From NCBI GenBank assembly GCA_920105625.2, contig OV050030.1:112884814-112948813 (forward strand): a stretch of 64,000 nucleotides of DNA. The letters run 5' to 3'. This document shows, in pieces, positions 44,502-57,204 of this stretch; the stretch's first letter is position 1; the number at the start of each line of letters is the position of its first letter. The notes beneath the pieces are model-generated. The model did no database searches and was not told the DNA's origin. It was given only the letters and a program-made list of their open reading frames with translations. The position numbers and the translations under genes are program-made. This DNA comes from Clusia tigrina (lineage: Eukaryota > Arthropoda > Insecta > Diptera > Clusiidae).

Positions 44502-47500
44502 TTAAATTACATTGTATGGCTTTAATTGATTATTATGTACTTTCTTAGGTGTACCATTATATTCTATTAATGACTTTACTCCTAACTTATCTAGTATTTT
44601 ATATGGTCTTTTATATGGATTCATATTCTTTTTCCTATTTTCTACTTTTAATAGAACTAAATCTCCTATTTCTACATTAAGTGTATTCGTATTAGTTTTT
44701 GAGTCAGTTAGTGTACGTTTTTGTTTTGATTTCATTAGCATTTGTTTTGCCCTTTCGTGGGCATAGCGTAATCTCGCTTTTAGCTCGTTGACGTAATTTT
44801 CAAAGTTGTAAATTTTTGTGTTAGTTTCTATTTCTTCATTGGGTAAACCTGGGAGTTTCCCATATATTAATTCATATGGCGTGTAGCCCGTGTCAACATG
44901 TGGCATTGTGATGTAAGTGAAAGTGAAGTAGGGAATCCACTTATCCCATTCGTCGTCGTTTGTCGATGTCAGTAGGAATTCATTCAAAACTCTGTGGTTG
45001 CGTTCTAGTGAGCCTATCGTTTGGTGGTGGTACGGTGTCGAAAATTTTTGTTGTATTTTGAGCAGTGCACATATGTTTGCCATTAGCTCGTTTGTAAATT
45101 CTGTCCCGTTATCAGATTTAAGAATTTTGAAGTGTCCGTATTTGAGTATAAATTGTTCAACTAATGTTTTGGCTGTTGTGTGTGCGTCTTTTGTTATCAT
45201 TGGATGTGCGATTACGAACTTTGTCAGCTCGCACTGCATGGTCAGTATGTAGCGGTATTCGTTTGAAATTTTTAGTGGTCCTGCGGTGTCAATTGATATG
45301 ACTTCGAAACTTGTGCTAGGGGTGTCTGTTATGGTTTGTGGTTCTTTGATGTGTCTTGTTTGTTTACACTTCACGCACGTGTCACAGTTGGATACGAATT
45401 TCTTTACCATTTGGTTCATATTTTTCCAAATGTATCTTTGTTTTAATTTTAGAGTTTTTCTTACTCCGGGATGTCCTGTTTTGTGACATTCATCTATTAG
45501 TTTATATTTTAAAATGTCCTCCGTTATTCTCTTTGGAGGTATATAAATTAATATTTTTAGCTGAGGACTTTTGCTATTCATTTTTATTTTTGCGTACGCT
45601 TCTTTAAATTCTTCTTTTGTATATATTTTGAATATTTCATCATTATTTGCAATTGCTAATTCTTTAATTTTTTCTTTCTTCGTTTTGGATATCAATTTCC
45701 TCAGAATCGAGTCTAGTCTCGCTGATTTATCATTGATTCCTGTATGCTTTATATTTTTATTTTTAGGTCGGAGCTTCTTCAAAGTCGAATCTTGATTCGG
45801 TGAATTATCGCTTTCGCCTATGTGCACAATATAATTTTTTATATATATATTAATTTTTTCAAAGCTTTGATTTTTCTTGTCGACATTAAATTTTAATTTT
45901 TTTAATATTCTTGACGTCATTTATTGATGTACATTCCCATATTTGAAGGTGATCAGTCTCCGGAGATATGCAATTTCTCAATTTCTTATTTTCATTTTTA
46001 TTTGCCTCTTCATTTATTTCATTTTTATTTGCCTCTTCATTTGTTTTATTTTTATTTGCCATCCCTCTCGTTATTACTAGGGTTCTTTTGGCTTTTTCAT
46101 CAATTTCTTTCGGTATCATTTCTTTTAGAATGTCCGAGTCAATTTGTATTCTTGACAATGCATCTGCATTTGTATTCATCTTTCCTATTTTATATACTAT
46201 GTTGAAATCATAGTCACTGAGGTCTAATCTAATTCTGGTCATTTTAGATGAAGGGTTTTTATGAGTCGATGGTCAGTTACTACCGTGAACTTTTGACCAT
46301 ATAGATAGGGTTTGAAGAAGTTAATACTCCAATGCATTGCTAGTAGCTCTTTTTCTATTACTGGCTTATTCAAATCGTGTTTTTGTAATGATTTGCTAGC
46401 ATATGATATTGGTAAATCTTGTCCTATTTCGCCTTGTGATAGTGCGGCGCCTAATGCATAATTCGATGCATCTGGTGTTAATATGAAGGGTTTATCAAAA
46501 TTTGGGTATTGCAATAGTGGTGGGTTTATTAATTTTAGTTTAAGAGTTTCAAAAGATGTTTGGCATTCATCTGTCCATACAAATTTGGCTGATTTCTTTA
46601 GTAAGGAGTTTAAACATTTTGCAATATCTGCAAATTCTGGTATGAATTTTCTATAGTAGTTGCAGAATGCAACGAATCTTCTTACTTCGTCTGCGTTTTT
46701 CGGTTGAGGGTAATTTTTTACAGTCTCGTATTTTGCTGGGTCAGTTTTAACTCCGTCTTGTGTAATCAAATGTCCTAAATATACTACTTCTGGTCTCAGA
46801 AAGTTGCATTTAGCTGCATTTAATTTTAAGTTATGTTGTTTTAGTCTGTCTAGTACTTTGATTAAATTTTGGTTATGGTGGTTTAGACTGGATCCATAGA
46901 TGATTATGTCATCTACATAAAGGAATGCTTCTGAGTCAAGTCCTGAGAGTGCTATTGTTAACATTCTCTGAAAGCTGTTGGATGAAATTTTTAGTCCGAA
47001 AGGTAGGTAGTCTTTTAAATTGATAATGTCCATTGGATGTGGAAAACGCTGTTAATGGTCGTGATTGTTTTTCTAATTTTATTTGATGAAATGAACTGGT
47101 CATGTCTAAGGTTGAAAACCATTTTGCTCTGCCTAACTTGTCTAGAATGTCTTCTAGGCGAGTTAGCGGGAATTTATCATTTACTATTTTGTCATTCAGA
47201 TTTCTAAAATCCACTACAAGTCTCCATTTCTTTTTGTCAATAGAGTTCTTTTTAGGAACCAAAAGGAGTGGAGCATTGTATGGGCTGACTGAAGGTTCAA
47301 TGATATCCTCTTGTAGCATTTTCTTTACCTGTTCATTCACAATTTCTGTGTGTGTGTGTGGCAGTCTGTAGTTTTTAATGTAAACGGGGGTGTTGTCATG
47401 TATCGTTATGTTTTGTGTGTAAAAATTGTTTGTCGCAAGACGAACCGTCTTCAAGATGAAAAACTTCTTGGTATTGTCTTAGGATGTTTATGAGTTGGGT

Positions 47501-48261
47501 TTTTGTAATTTCGTCTGTGCAGTTAAAATTTAAAGTTTCAATGATTTTCTGTAGTCTATTTTCATTGTAATTATCTTGCGTACTGTACTTTAGTATGTCA
47601 TAATTTTTTAGTGAGTCAGTTTCAAATTGTATGCCGTCTAAAATTACCTCTTTGTTTGTTGTATTTAGAATTTTTTGTGGGTTATACCACTTTTGGGGGC
47701 TATGGAATTGCTTAGAAATATGCCTTCTTTTAATTTAGAATTATTTTATCTTCATTTATGTTTAATTTTAAAGCTTGTATTATTTCTGTTCTTGCTGGTA
47801 TTTTTATTTTTTGAGTCTCATGAGATTTAGTGTGCATGGGTATAATACTTGTTTGTTTGTTTACGTACGCGGAAATTGTAAACGTTTCATAATCGGTTTT
47901 ACATGTATATTTCACAAAAATCCTTATCTAGAATGCCATCTGTTTCTATTGGAAACGTTTTGCTTACTAATTGGAAAGAGTGGTTGCAAGATTCTTCTCC
48001 AATATCTAATTGTAATTCTATTTGACCTTCAGAATATACCTCTTCGTTTGTTATGCCTGTTAATTTGCATTTGTCATCAGGAAAGTATTCGTGGTTTTCT
48101 AATTTGCTACTTATTTTGCATAATGAGATGTCGGCACCTGTGTCTATCAAAAAAGTCATTTTTTGCTTTTTGTGTGTCAGCGTGACGAAATTTGTGTGGT
48201 TATCCGAGATTTTATACACATTTAATTTTGGCTGTCCAGAATGGTTATGCATTCTGGGCAT
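44502..48261 (-). pseudogene. G2 gypsy pol
   Basis: Protease 47899-48261, RT N-terminal half 46936-47454, RT core with YVDD and RNase H 46239-47033, linker 45886-46242, integrase 44502-45920 (472 codons, with zinc domain and DDE motifs). The frameshifts after the protease, at the RT KRLP motif (4-bp duplication), after TDHR and before integrase match those of G1. Confidence 0.88.
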
Positions 48262-48332
48262 TGTTCGTTTCCCGCATCGTGTATCATGTTTATGCGGCGG
48301 TTTCTGTTTGAGTTGTAATTGTTGTTGTTGTT

Positions 48333-49209
48333 CTACTGTCTGCCTTGTGAGTGGTAGCTGTTGTTGTGTCTGAAGTTGTTATTATTTTGATTATTGGGAT
48401 ATGTGTTGTTGTAGTTATTGTTTCTTTGACTGTAATTTGTATTGCTACGATTGTTTCTGTTGTTTGCATGGTTAGTGTTGTTGTAGTTATTTTTGTCATA
48501 GCGTGTGCTGAAATTTTGTCGTGTGTTGTTTGTGTATTGTGGAGAAGGGTTGAATGAATTGTATTTGCGCGGTGTGTTGAAATTGGACCTTGTACCTTGT
48601 GAGTTGAATGAATTATGTCTTACTTGCATCAGCTGTGATGTGTTGGGCATTATTCTAGATTCGCTCTCAAGTTCAAGTGCCAATTCTGTTGCTTCTGCTA
48701 GATCTTTTGGTCTTGCCGCAAAAATTGTCGCATTGTAATTCTCATTCAGTCCTTTCTTGAAAGTCCAATGCTAACTTGTTGTTTGTTTTTGTTATTACGT
48801 TCTTTTCTGCTTGTGTAGCTGTCTCTCCTAAATTGTGTATGTTAATTCTGTTTAAACTTTCTATTATTGTCAGAATTTTTTCTTTGTACGAGTTGATTCC
48901 TGAATTCCTTTGTTGTAGATTAGTTAGTCTAGCTTGTAGCTGTGGTATTGTTGTCGCGTCTTTGTACCTCTGTTCTAGTAGAGTGGTAAGTGTATTTAAG
49001 TCTTCTGGTTTTGTATAACCTCCTATTGCTGTTCTTACATTGGCAGATAATTTGGCATGGTAGATATACTCTAGTAAATCTGTCTGTCCTGACTCGTTTA
49101 GTGATTTGTTTATCAGCTCAGCGGTGATTATGAAACTATCTAATTCTCTGAAGTTGCCCGTAAATGTGGGTAGAGATTTTGATGCCGTTTCTATGCTAAA
49201 AGATGCCAT
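48333..49209 (-). pseudogene. G2 gypsy gag
   Basis: Start ATG 49209, capsid part open to 48742, then the same frameshift as in G1 and the Asn-rich C-terminal piece 48333-48683. Protein sequence appears identical to G1 over most of its length. Confidence 0.87.
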
Positions 49210-50138
49210 GTTGTCTATTGGTTCAGTCTCTTCTGTTAATTGTTTTAAAAAAATAGTTTTTATATATACTCGTACTGGTGTTTTGTCATAAAATTGTTTT
49301 CTATTTCTTAAAATTTAAGCTCAAAATGTATTTCATTTTAATCTGATTTTACATGAAGTTTTTTTTTTAAACTTTATTATTATTTTTTTTTTTGTTTACG
49401 TCCCCATTATCATTTTTAATCTATTTTGCTTTTTTCGCAGTAAATTTTTGGGAAGTTTGAGTTATATTAATTTTATAATTTTTAGTTTTCTAATGCTTTT
49501 GTTTCATTTCAATACATATATGAATTATTACTAATACATAATATAAATAATTTTAGCAATAAAATGTTTATATTTTAAAGCAAACATCAAATTGTTGATT
49601 AACATTATAAATCAATATCAAATTTTAATTCAATTACTGGTAGTAGTCGTACTTTAATATGATTGTTTGTTTTCTCTATTCTTCTTCCTTTTTCTCCAAT
49701 TATTTTATCACTGCTTCTTGTTTTCTCTCTTCGTCTTCTTTTCTATCTGTTGCTTCTTCTCTATATGCTTCTTTTTCTCCTTGACTTATTCTTTGCTCTA
49801 CCCTTCGTCATTTTTCCAATTTTTGAGTCAAATTGGCTGCGTCAGTTGCTCCTTCTTTTTAATTTGTCGCCTCTTGTACTCTTCGATTGCGGGTCACAGT
49901 TGATAATCTTTGATGGGACATAAGCTGGAAATGCATGGTAGTTGGCACGTATTCTTACATATGCAGGAATATTGGTCCACCGTTTCTGGATAATTTTCAG
50001 GATCTTCTTCAGGCTATTCATTGATTGCATGATCGGTTGCAGGATTATTGGCTGCCTTTCAGGTCCCAGGTCAGTTGCAGGAACGGTTGCAGGATTATTG
50101 GCTGCCTTTCAGGTCCCAGGTCAGTTGCAGGATCGCCA

Positions 50139-50874
50139 TGTAGGGTAATATAAAGTTAGGCTGGCAGGATCGCCATGTAGGGTAATATACGTGTGTTGAT
50201 GAGGGTTGAATCAATATCAATTGCGTTGGCCTTGCAAGTTCGGCTTACGCATCGATTGCAGGTTTCACACAACGTATGAATGCAATGATATACAGAAACC
50301 TAGTGCGAAGCGGAATGTCGCCCTCAGTAAAGGTTTTGACCGGCAGAGTGTGCCGTTGGCCAAGCTATTGTTTGTGCTGTTCTAAGTCTTTCCTGACTTA
50401 GAGCACGAGAGATAAAATAATAAACTAATGCGAGTAGCAGTTTCAGTTGTCTTCAGATTAACTCTGGTTTATTTGGTGGCTCGCTGGCCCTTTTATATTA
50501 TTGAATTCTTATTGTTTTCTTATTCTAACTAACATAAAATATATCTATCTTATTTCTACTAGTTACAAATCATATTCCCGAAATTTGTCTCAAGTATCGG
50601 ATTACCGATATTATTCATTGACGAATCATCGTCTTTGTTTATATTAATAATTTTGAGTGCAAGTTCAGGGCTAAAGTCACTGCACTGTCCAATATGCATA
50701 CGCTGCAATATAGGCAGCGTGTGTTATTGCACCACCAAAATGCTAGTCTAGCGTATTTGGGTATTGAGTGCAATTGCACACGTTGCGCTATTGTCAGTTT
50801 GTTTGCATATGCGACTTGCTGCTGTGCTTATGACGATGTGTGGTCGTCAGTGTACACTTGTGTGGTACACTACA
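50139..50874 (-). repeat. Gypsy LTR 3, shared by G2 and G3
   Basis: A 736-bp LTR with the same ends, TATA box and hairpin. It is 5' LTR of G2 and 3' LTR of G3. Confidence 0.9.
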
Positions 50875-51179
50875 CCCTCACCCTTAAGAGAAAAATTAGG
50901 GGATGTAAGCGAATAATTTTTCTGGAAATATGATTTGTGTTGTATTACAATTGTCTTATGTTATGAATTTGTTAGATGATTTTCATATTTTCTAATAATT
51001 GGTATTGTTTGTTTATAAATTGTTTCTTATTATTATAGTTACATTGTAGCGTTTTTAATTATATAGTTAAAATTACAAATTATGTAGTTTTGATATAATT
51101 ACATATACTTATGATTACTAATTACATTGTTTTGATTACATATTGTGATAGTTTTAATTAGAAATCTTATTGTATAAAT

Positions 51180-54100
51180 TTAAATTACATTGTATGGCTT
51201 TAATTGATTATTATGTACTTTCTTAGGTGTACCATTATATTCTATTAATGACTTTACTCCTAACTTATCTAGTATTTTATATGGTCTTTTATATGGATTC
51301 ATATTCTTTTTCCTATTTTCTACTTTTAATAGAACTAAATCTCCTATTTCTACATTAAGTGTATTCGTATTAGTTTTTGAGTCAGTTAGTGTACGTTTTT
51401 GTTTTGCTTTCATTAGCATTTGTTTTGCCCTTTCGTGGGCATAGCGTAATCTCGCTTTTAGCTCGTTGACGTAATTTTCAAAGTTGTAAATTTTTGTGTT
51501 AGTTTCTATTTCTTCATTGGGTAAACCTGGGAGTTTCCCATATATTAATTCATATGGCGTGTAGCCCGTGTCAACATGTGGCATTGTGATGTAAGTGAAA
51601 GTGAAGTAGGGAATCCACTTATCCCATTCGTCGTCGTTTGTCGATGTCAGTAGGAATTCATTCAAAACTCTGTGGTTGCGTTCTAGTGAGCCTATCGTTT
51701 GGTGGTGGTACGGTGTCGAAATTTTCCAAATGTATCTTTGTTTTAATTTTAGAGTTTTTCTTACTCCGGGATGTCCTGTTTTGTGACATTCATCTATTAG
51801 TTTATATTTTAAAATGTCCTCCGTTATTCTCTTTGGAGGTATATAAATTAATATTTTTAGCTGAGGACTTTTGCTATTCATTTTTATTTTTGCGTACGCT
51901 TCTTTAAATTCTTCTTTTGTATATATTTTGAATATTTCATCATTATTTGCAATTGCTAATTCTTTAATTTTTTCTTTCTTCGTTTTGGATATCAATTTCC
52001 TCAGAATCGAGTCTAGTCTCGCTGATTTATCATTGATTCCTGTATGCTTTATATTTTCATTTATATTTTTATTTTTAGGTCGGAGCTTCTTCAAAGTCGA
52101 ATCTTGATTCGGTGAATTATCGCTTTCGCCTATGTGCACAATATAATTTTTTATATATATATTCATTTTTTCAAAGCTTTGATTTTTCTTGTCGACATTA
52201 AATTTTAATTTTTTTAATATTCTTGACGTCATTTATTGATGTACATTCCCATATTTGAAGGTGATCAGTCTCCGGAGATATGCAATTTCTCAATTTCTTA
52301 TTTTCATTTTTATTTGCCTCTTCATTTATTTCATTTTTATTTGCCTCTTCATTTGTTTTATTTTTATTTGCCATCCCTCTCGTTATTACTAGGGTTCTTT
52401 TGGCTTTTTCATCAATTTCTTTCGGTATCATTTCTTTTAGAATGTCCGAGTCAATTTGTATTCTTGACAATGCATCTGCATTTGTATTCATCTTTCCTAT
52501 TTTATATACTATGTTGAAATCATAGTCACTGAGGTCTAATCTAATTCTGGTCATTTTAGATGAAGGGTTTTTATGAGTCGATGGTCAGTTACTACCGTGA
52601 ACTTTTGACCATATAGATAGGGTTTGAAGAAGTTAATACTCCAATGCATTGCTAGTAGCTCTTTTTCTATTACTGGCTTATTCAAATCGTGTTTTTGTAA
52701 TGATTTGCTAGCATATGATATTGGTAAATCTTGTCCTATTTCGCCTTGTGATAGTGCGGCGCCTAATGCATAATTCGATGCATCTGGTGTTAATATGAAG
52801 GGTTTATCAAAATTTGGGTATTGCAATAGTGGTGGGTTTATTAATTTTAGTTTAAGAGTTTCAAAAGATGTTTGGCATTCATCTGTCCATACAAATTTGG
52901 CTGATTTCTTTAGTAAGGAGTTTAAACATTTTGCAATATCTGCAAATTCTGGTATGAATTTTCTATAGTAGTTGCAGAATGCAACGAATCTTCTTACTTC
53001 GTCTGCGTTTTTCGGTTGAGGGTAATTTTTTACAGTCTCGTATTTTGCTGGGTCAGTTTTAACTCCGTCTTGTGTAATCAAATGTCCTAAATATACTACT
53101 TCTGGTCTCAGAAAGTTGCATTTAGCTGCATTTAATTTTAAGTTATGTTGTTTTAGTCTGTCTAGTACTTTGATTAAATTTTGGTTATGGTGGTTTAGAC
53201 TGGATCCATAGATGATTATGTCATCTACATAAAGGAATGCTTCTGAGTCAAGTCCTGAGAGTGCTATTGTTAACATTCTCTGAAAGCTGTTGGATGAAAT
53301 TTTTAGTCCGAAAGGTAGGTAGTCTTTTAAATTGATAATGTCCATTGGATGTGGAAAACGCTGTTAATGGTCGTGATTGTTTTTCTAATTTTATTTGATG
53401 AAATGAACTGGTCATGTCTAAGGTTGAAAACCATTTTGCTCTGCCTAACTTGTCTAGAATGTCTTCTAGGCGAGTTAGCGGGAATTTATCATTTACTATT
53501 TTGTCATTCAGATTTCTAAAATCCACTACAAGTCTCCATTTCTTTTTGTCAATAGAGTTCTTTTTAGGAACCAAAAGGAGTGGAGCATTGTATGGGCTGA
53601 CTGAAGGTTCAATGATATCCTCTTGTAGCATTTTCTTTACCTGTTCATTCACAATTTCTGTGTGTGTGTGTGTGGCAGTCTGTAGTTTTTAATGTAAACG
53701 GGGGTGTTGTCATGTATCGTTATGTTTTGTGTGTAAAAATTGTTTGTCGCAAGACGAACCGTCTTCAAGATGAAAAACTTCTTGGTATTGTCTTAGGATG
53801 TTTATGAGTTGGGTTTTTGTAATTTCGTCTGTGCAGTTAAAATTTAAAGTTTCAATGATTTTCTGTAGTCTATTTTCATTGTAATTATCTTGCGTACTGT
53901 ACTTTAGTATGTCATAATTTTTTAGTGAGTCAGTTTCAAATTGTATGCCGTCTAAAATTACCTCTTTGTTTGTTGTATTTAGAATTTTTTGTGGGTTATA
54001 CCACTTTTGGGGGCTATGGAATTGCTTAGAAATATGCCTTCTTTTAATTTAGAATTATTTTATCTTCATTTATGTTTAATTTTAAAGCTTGTATTATTTC

Positions 54101-54566
54101 TGTTCTTGCTGGTATTTTTATTTTTTGAGTCTCATGAGATTTAGTGTGCATGGGTATAATACTTGTTTGTTTGTTTACGTACGCGGAAATTGTAAACGTT
54201 TCATAATCGGTTTTACATGTATATTTCACAAAAATCCTTATCTAGAATGCCATCTGTTTCTATTGGAAACGTTTTGCTTACTAATTGGAAAGAGTGGTTG
54301 CAAGATTCTTCTCCAATATCTAATTGTAATTCTATTTGACCTTCAGAATATACCTCTTCGTTTGTTATGCCTGTTAATTTGCATTTGTCATCAGGAAAGT
54401 ATTCGTGGTTTTCTAATTTGCTACTTATTTTGCATAATGAGATGTCGGCACCTGTGTCTATCAAAAAAGTCATTTTTTGCATTTTGTGTGTCAGCGTGAC
54501 GAAATTTGTGTGGTTATCCGAGATTTTATACACATTTAATTTTGGCTGTCCAGAATGGTTATGCAT
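51180..54566 (-). pseudogene. G3 gypsy pol with integrase deletion
   Basis: Protease 54213-54566, RT N-terminal half 53248-53652, RT core and RNase H 52551-53345, linker 52198-52554, integrase 51180-52232. The integrase has an in-frame deletion of 126 codons with a junction near 51720 (YIWK joined to ISTPYHHQ). It removes the CDTC cysteines and the first two catalytic Asp residues. Near 53650 a GT repeat is 2 bp longer than in G2, adding a frameshift in RT. Confidence 0.88.
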
Positions 54567-54646
54567 TCTGGGCCTTGTTCGTTTCCCGCATCGTGTATCA
54601 TGTTTATGCGGCGGTTTCTGTTTGAGTTGTAATTGTTGTTGTTGTT

Positions 54647-55523
54647 CTACTGTCTGCCTTGTGAGTGGTAGCTGTTGTTGTGTCTGAAGTTGTTATTATT
54701 TTGATTATTGGGATATGTGTTGTTGTAGTTATTGTTTCTTTGACTGTAATTTGTATTGCTACGATTGTTTCTGTTGTTTGCATGGTTAGTGTTGTTGTAG
54801 TTATTTTTGTCATAGCGTGTGCTGAAATTTTGTCGTGTGTTGTTTGTGTATTGTGGAGAAGGGTTGAATGAATTGTATTTGCGCGGTGTGTTGAAATTGG
54901 ACCTTGTACCTTGTGAGTTGAATGAATTATGTCTTACTTGCATCAGCTGTGATGTGTTGGGCATTATTCTAGATTCGCTCTCAAGTTCAAGTGCCAATTC
55001 TGTTGCTTCTGCTAGATCTTTTGGTCTTGCCGCAAAAATTGTCGCATTGTAATTCTCATTCAGTCCTTTCTTGAAAGTCCAATGCTAACTTGTTGTTTGT
55101 TTTTGTTATTACGTTCTTTTCTTCTTGTGTAGCTGTCTCTCCTAAATTGTGTATGTTAATTCTGTTTAAACTTTCTATTATTGTCAGAATTTTTTCTTTG
55201 TACGAGTTGATTCCTGAATTCCTTTGTTGTAGATTAGTTAGTCTAGCTTGTAGCTGTGGTATTGTTGTCGCGTCTTTGTACCTCTGTTCTAGTAGAGTGG
55301 TAAGTGTATTTAAGTCTTCTGGTTTTGTATAACCTCCTATTGCTGTTCTTACATTGGCAGATAATTTGGCATGGTAGATATACTCTAGTAAATCTGTCTG
55401 TCCTGACTCGTTTAGTGATTTGTTTATCAGCTCAGCGGTGATTATGAAACTATCTAATTCTCTGAAGTTGCCCGTAAATGTGGGTAGAGATTTTGATGCC
55501 GTTTCTATGCTAAAAGATGCCAT
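54647..55523 (-). pseudogene. G3 gypsy gag
   Basis: Start ATG 55523, capsid part open to 55056, Asn-rich C-terminal part 54647-54997, with the family frameshift between them. One private Ala-to-Glu change (TQEEKNV) near the C-terminus of the capsid part. Confidence 0.86.
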
Positions 55524-56279
55524 GTTGTCTATTGGTTCAGTCTCTTCTGTTAATTGTTTTAAAAAAATAGTTTTTATATATACTCGTACTGGTGTTTTGT
55601 CATAAAATTGTTTTCTATTTCTTAAAATTTAAGCTCAAAATGTATTTCATTTTAATCTGATTTTACATTAAGTTTTTTTTTAAAATTTTATTATTATTTT
55701 TTTTTTTGTTTACGTCCCCATTATCATTTTTAATCTATTTTGCTTTTTTCGCAGTACATTTTTGGGAAGTTTGAGTTATATTAATTTTATAATTTTTAGT
55801 TTTCTAATGCTTTTGTTTCATTTCAATACATATATGAATTATTACTAATACATAATATAAATAATTTTAGCAATAAAATGTTTATATTTTAAAGCAAACA
55901 TCAAATTGTTGATTAACATTATAAATCAATATCAAATTTTAATTCAATTACTGGTAGTAGTCGTACTTTAATATGATTGTTTGTTTTCTCTATTCTTCTT
56001 CCTTTTTCTCCAATTATTTTATCACTGCTTCTTGTTTTCTCTCTTCTTCTTCTTTTCTATCTGTTGCTTCTTCTCTATATGCTTCTTTTTCTCCTTGACT
56101 TATATATATTTTTTTTTTTTTTTTTTAATTTTTTTATTACAAGAATTTATTAATTTAATACATAGCAAAACTGGAAAATCACTCGAATCCACTAGCTAAA
56201 TCCCTCGCAAACCCCATAAGCCGATCACGCCTGCGGAAGAGACTTTCCGGCCTTTTGAAGAGCGAAGCAGAGCCGAAAT

Positions 56280-56795
56280 TTTGATGGCATCATTTCGGTT
56301 AAAATTATTTTTTAGTTGACAAGTAGTAGTTTCTCAAACAATTTGGAAATGCAAGGCAAGGCTGCTAGGTATATATGATGACGGCAGCGTTGCGTATTTT
56401 CCAGGTTTAGCTATCATACATATCTGAGACTTCTTCCAAGTATTCGGATAGTAACCGATGTCCCAATTGCGTTAAAAAGCTTACAGAGAAATGCAGATTC
56501 AGAATCTGGTAACTGTTTTAGTATTTTCGGGGTAATATTATCGAATCCAGGTGATTTTTTTTTTTTGATTCAGTTGTTGAATATGTTTGGCTATTTCAGC
56601 AAGGGAAATTTTAATAGGCTGGGCAAGCTCAGTACTGCAAGGTAAGGCAGGCAATCCAAAAGAATTTGTAGCCATATTCGGCTGGAACATGCTGCATAGA
56701 TGTCGTGCAAAGCAGAGTGCTTTTTCTTTATTGCTTTGAGCCCACGCGCCGTTCGGGTTTCTTAGAGGTTTTACACCTTTCATTGGAGGTTTCAA
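56280..56795 (-). pseudogene. LINE ORF2: linker and RT N-terminus relic
   Basis: The open piece 56538-56795 reads PNGAWAQSNKEKALCFARHL and MFQPN, then IAKHIQQLNQKK: the stretch before RT in Jockey-type elements. Further downstream, with frame changes, come DNITPKILKQLP, KLFNAIG and GYYPNTWKKSQICMIAKPGK, the first RT blocks. No catalytic YADD-type box is found, so RT is truncated. Confidence 0.75.
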
Positions 56796-57204
56796 GTTTT
56801 TCTATGCCTTCCAAAGGGAATACCTTTCGGTAGAACTTTCTTAAAGTACTCTTTTAGGTTTTTATCCTCTTCCTTTGTAAGAGCATCTTTAAGAGCCTTT
56901 TCGGCTGCTTTAAGATTGTATTTAGAGATGGGTGAGCGATGGGTCTGTCATTCTCGGCGAAGCCGTCATTTCTGTAACATGATTTTTTTAATTTGGTTAT
57001 TTGTACAGGCATACTTGCACATTTTAGAAGTATTTTTTGGTGTTGTCACCACGGCTGCAGTCGCTAGCATGGAGTTAAAAATATGAATATTATTATGTAT
57101 ATCATCTGCATGTTTTACCTCAACTCTTGTAGAGTTATGACTACTAATATAATTTTTGTTTTTTAACCGGTCCCTAGGCGAAACAGTGGACTTGTATATT
57201 CTGG

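Larger units (their letters stand above)
43462..50138 (-). mobile_element. Gypsy unit G2
   Basis: LTR 2 plus a 5942-bp internal region. The domain order and lesions equal those of G1, so the two descend from one damaged copy. Private differences are small, such as a 12-bp in-frame deletion in integrase near 45750. Confidence 0.9.
36789..56103 (-). mobile_element. Tandem Ty3/gypsy array (G1-G3) sharing LTRs
   Basis: Three head-to-tail units on the - strand share LTRs at 36789, 43462 and 50139 (spacing 6673 and 6677 bp). The left end lies in the RT of the + strand gypsy relic. The right end is cut inside the 5' leader of G3 at about 56103. Motifs resemble the 17.6/297 insect lineage, but no env frame exists: only 305 bp separate the integrase stop from the LTR. 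Assignment below superfamily is by resemblance only. Confidence 0.92.
50139..56103 (-). mobile_element. Gypsy unit G3, cut in its 5' leader
   Basis: LTR 3 and internal region up to the pyrimidine tract. At about 56103 similarity to G1 and G2 stops (CTTGACTTAT, then a T-run), so the 5' LTR and primer region are missing. The break coincides with the A-tail of a LINE. Confidence 0.9.
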
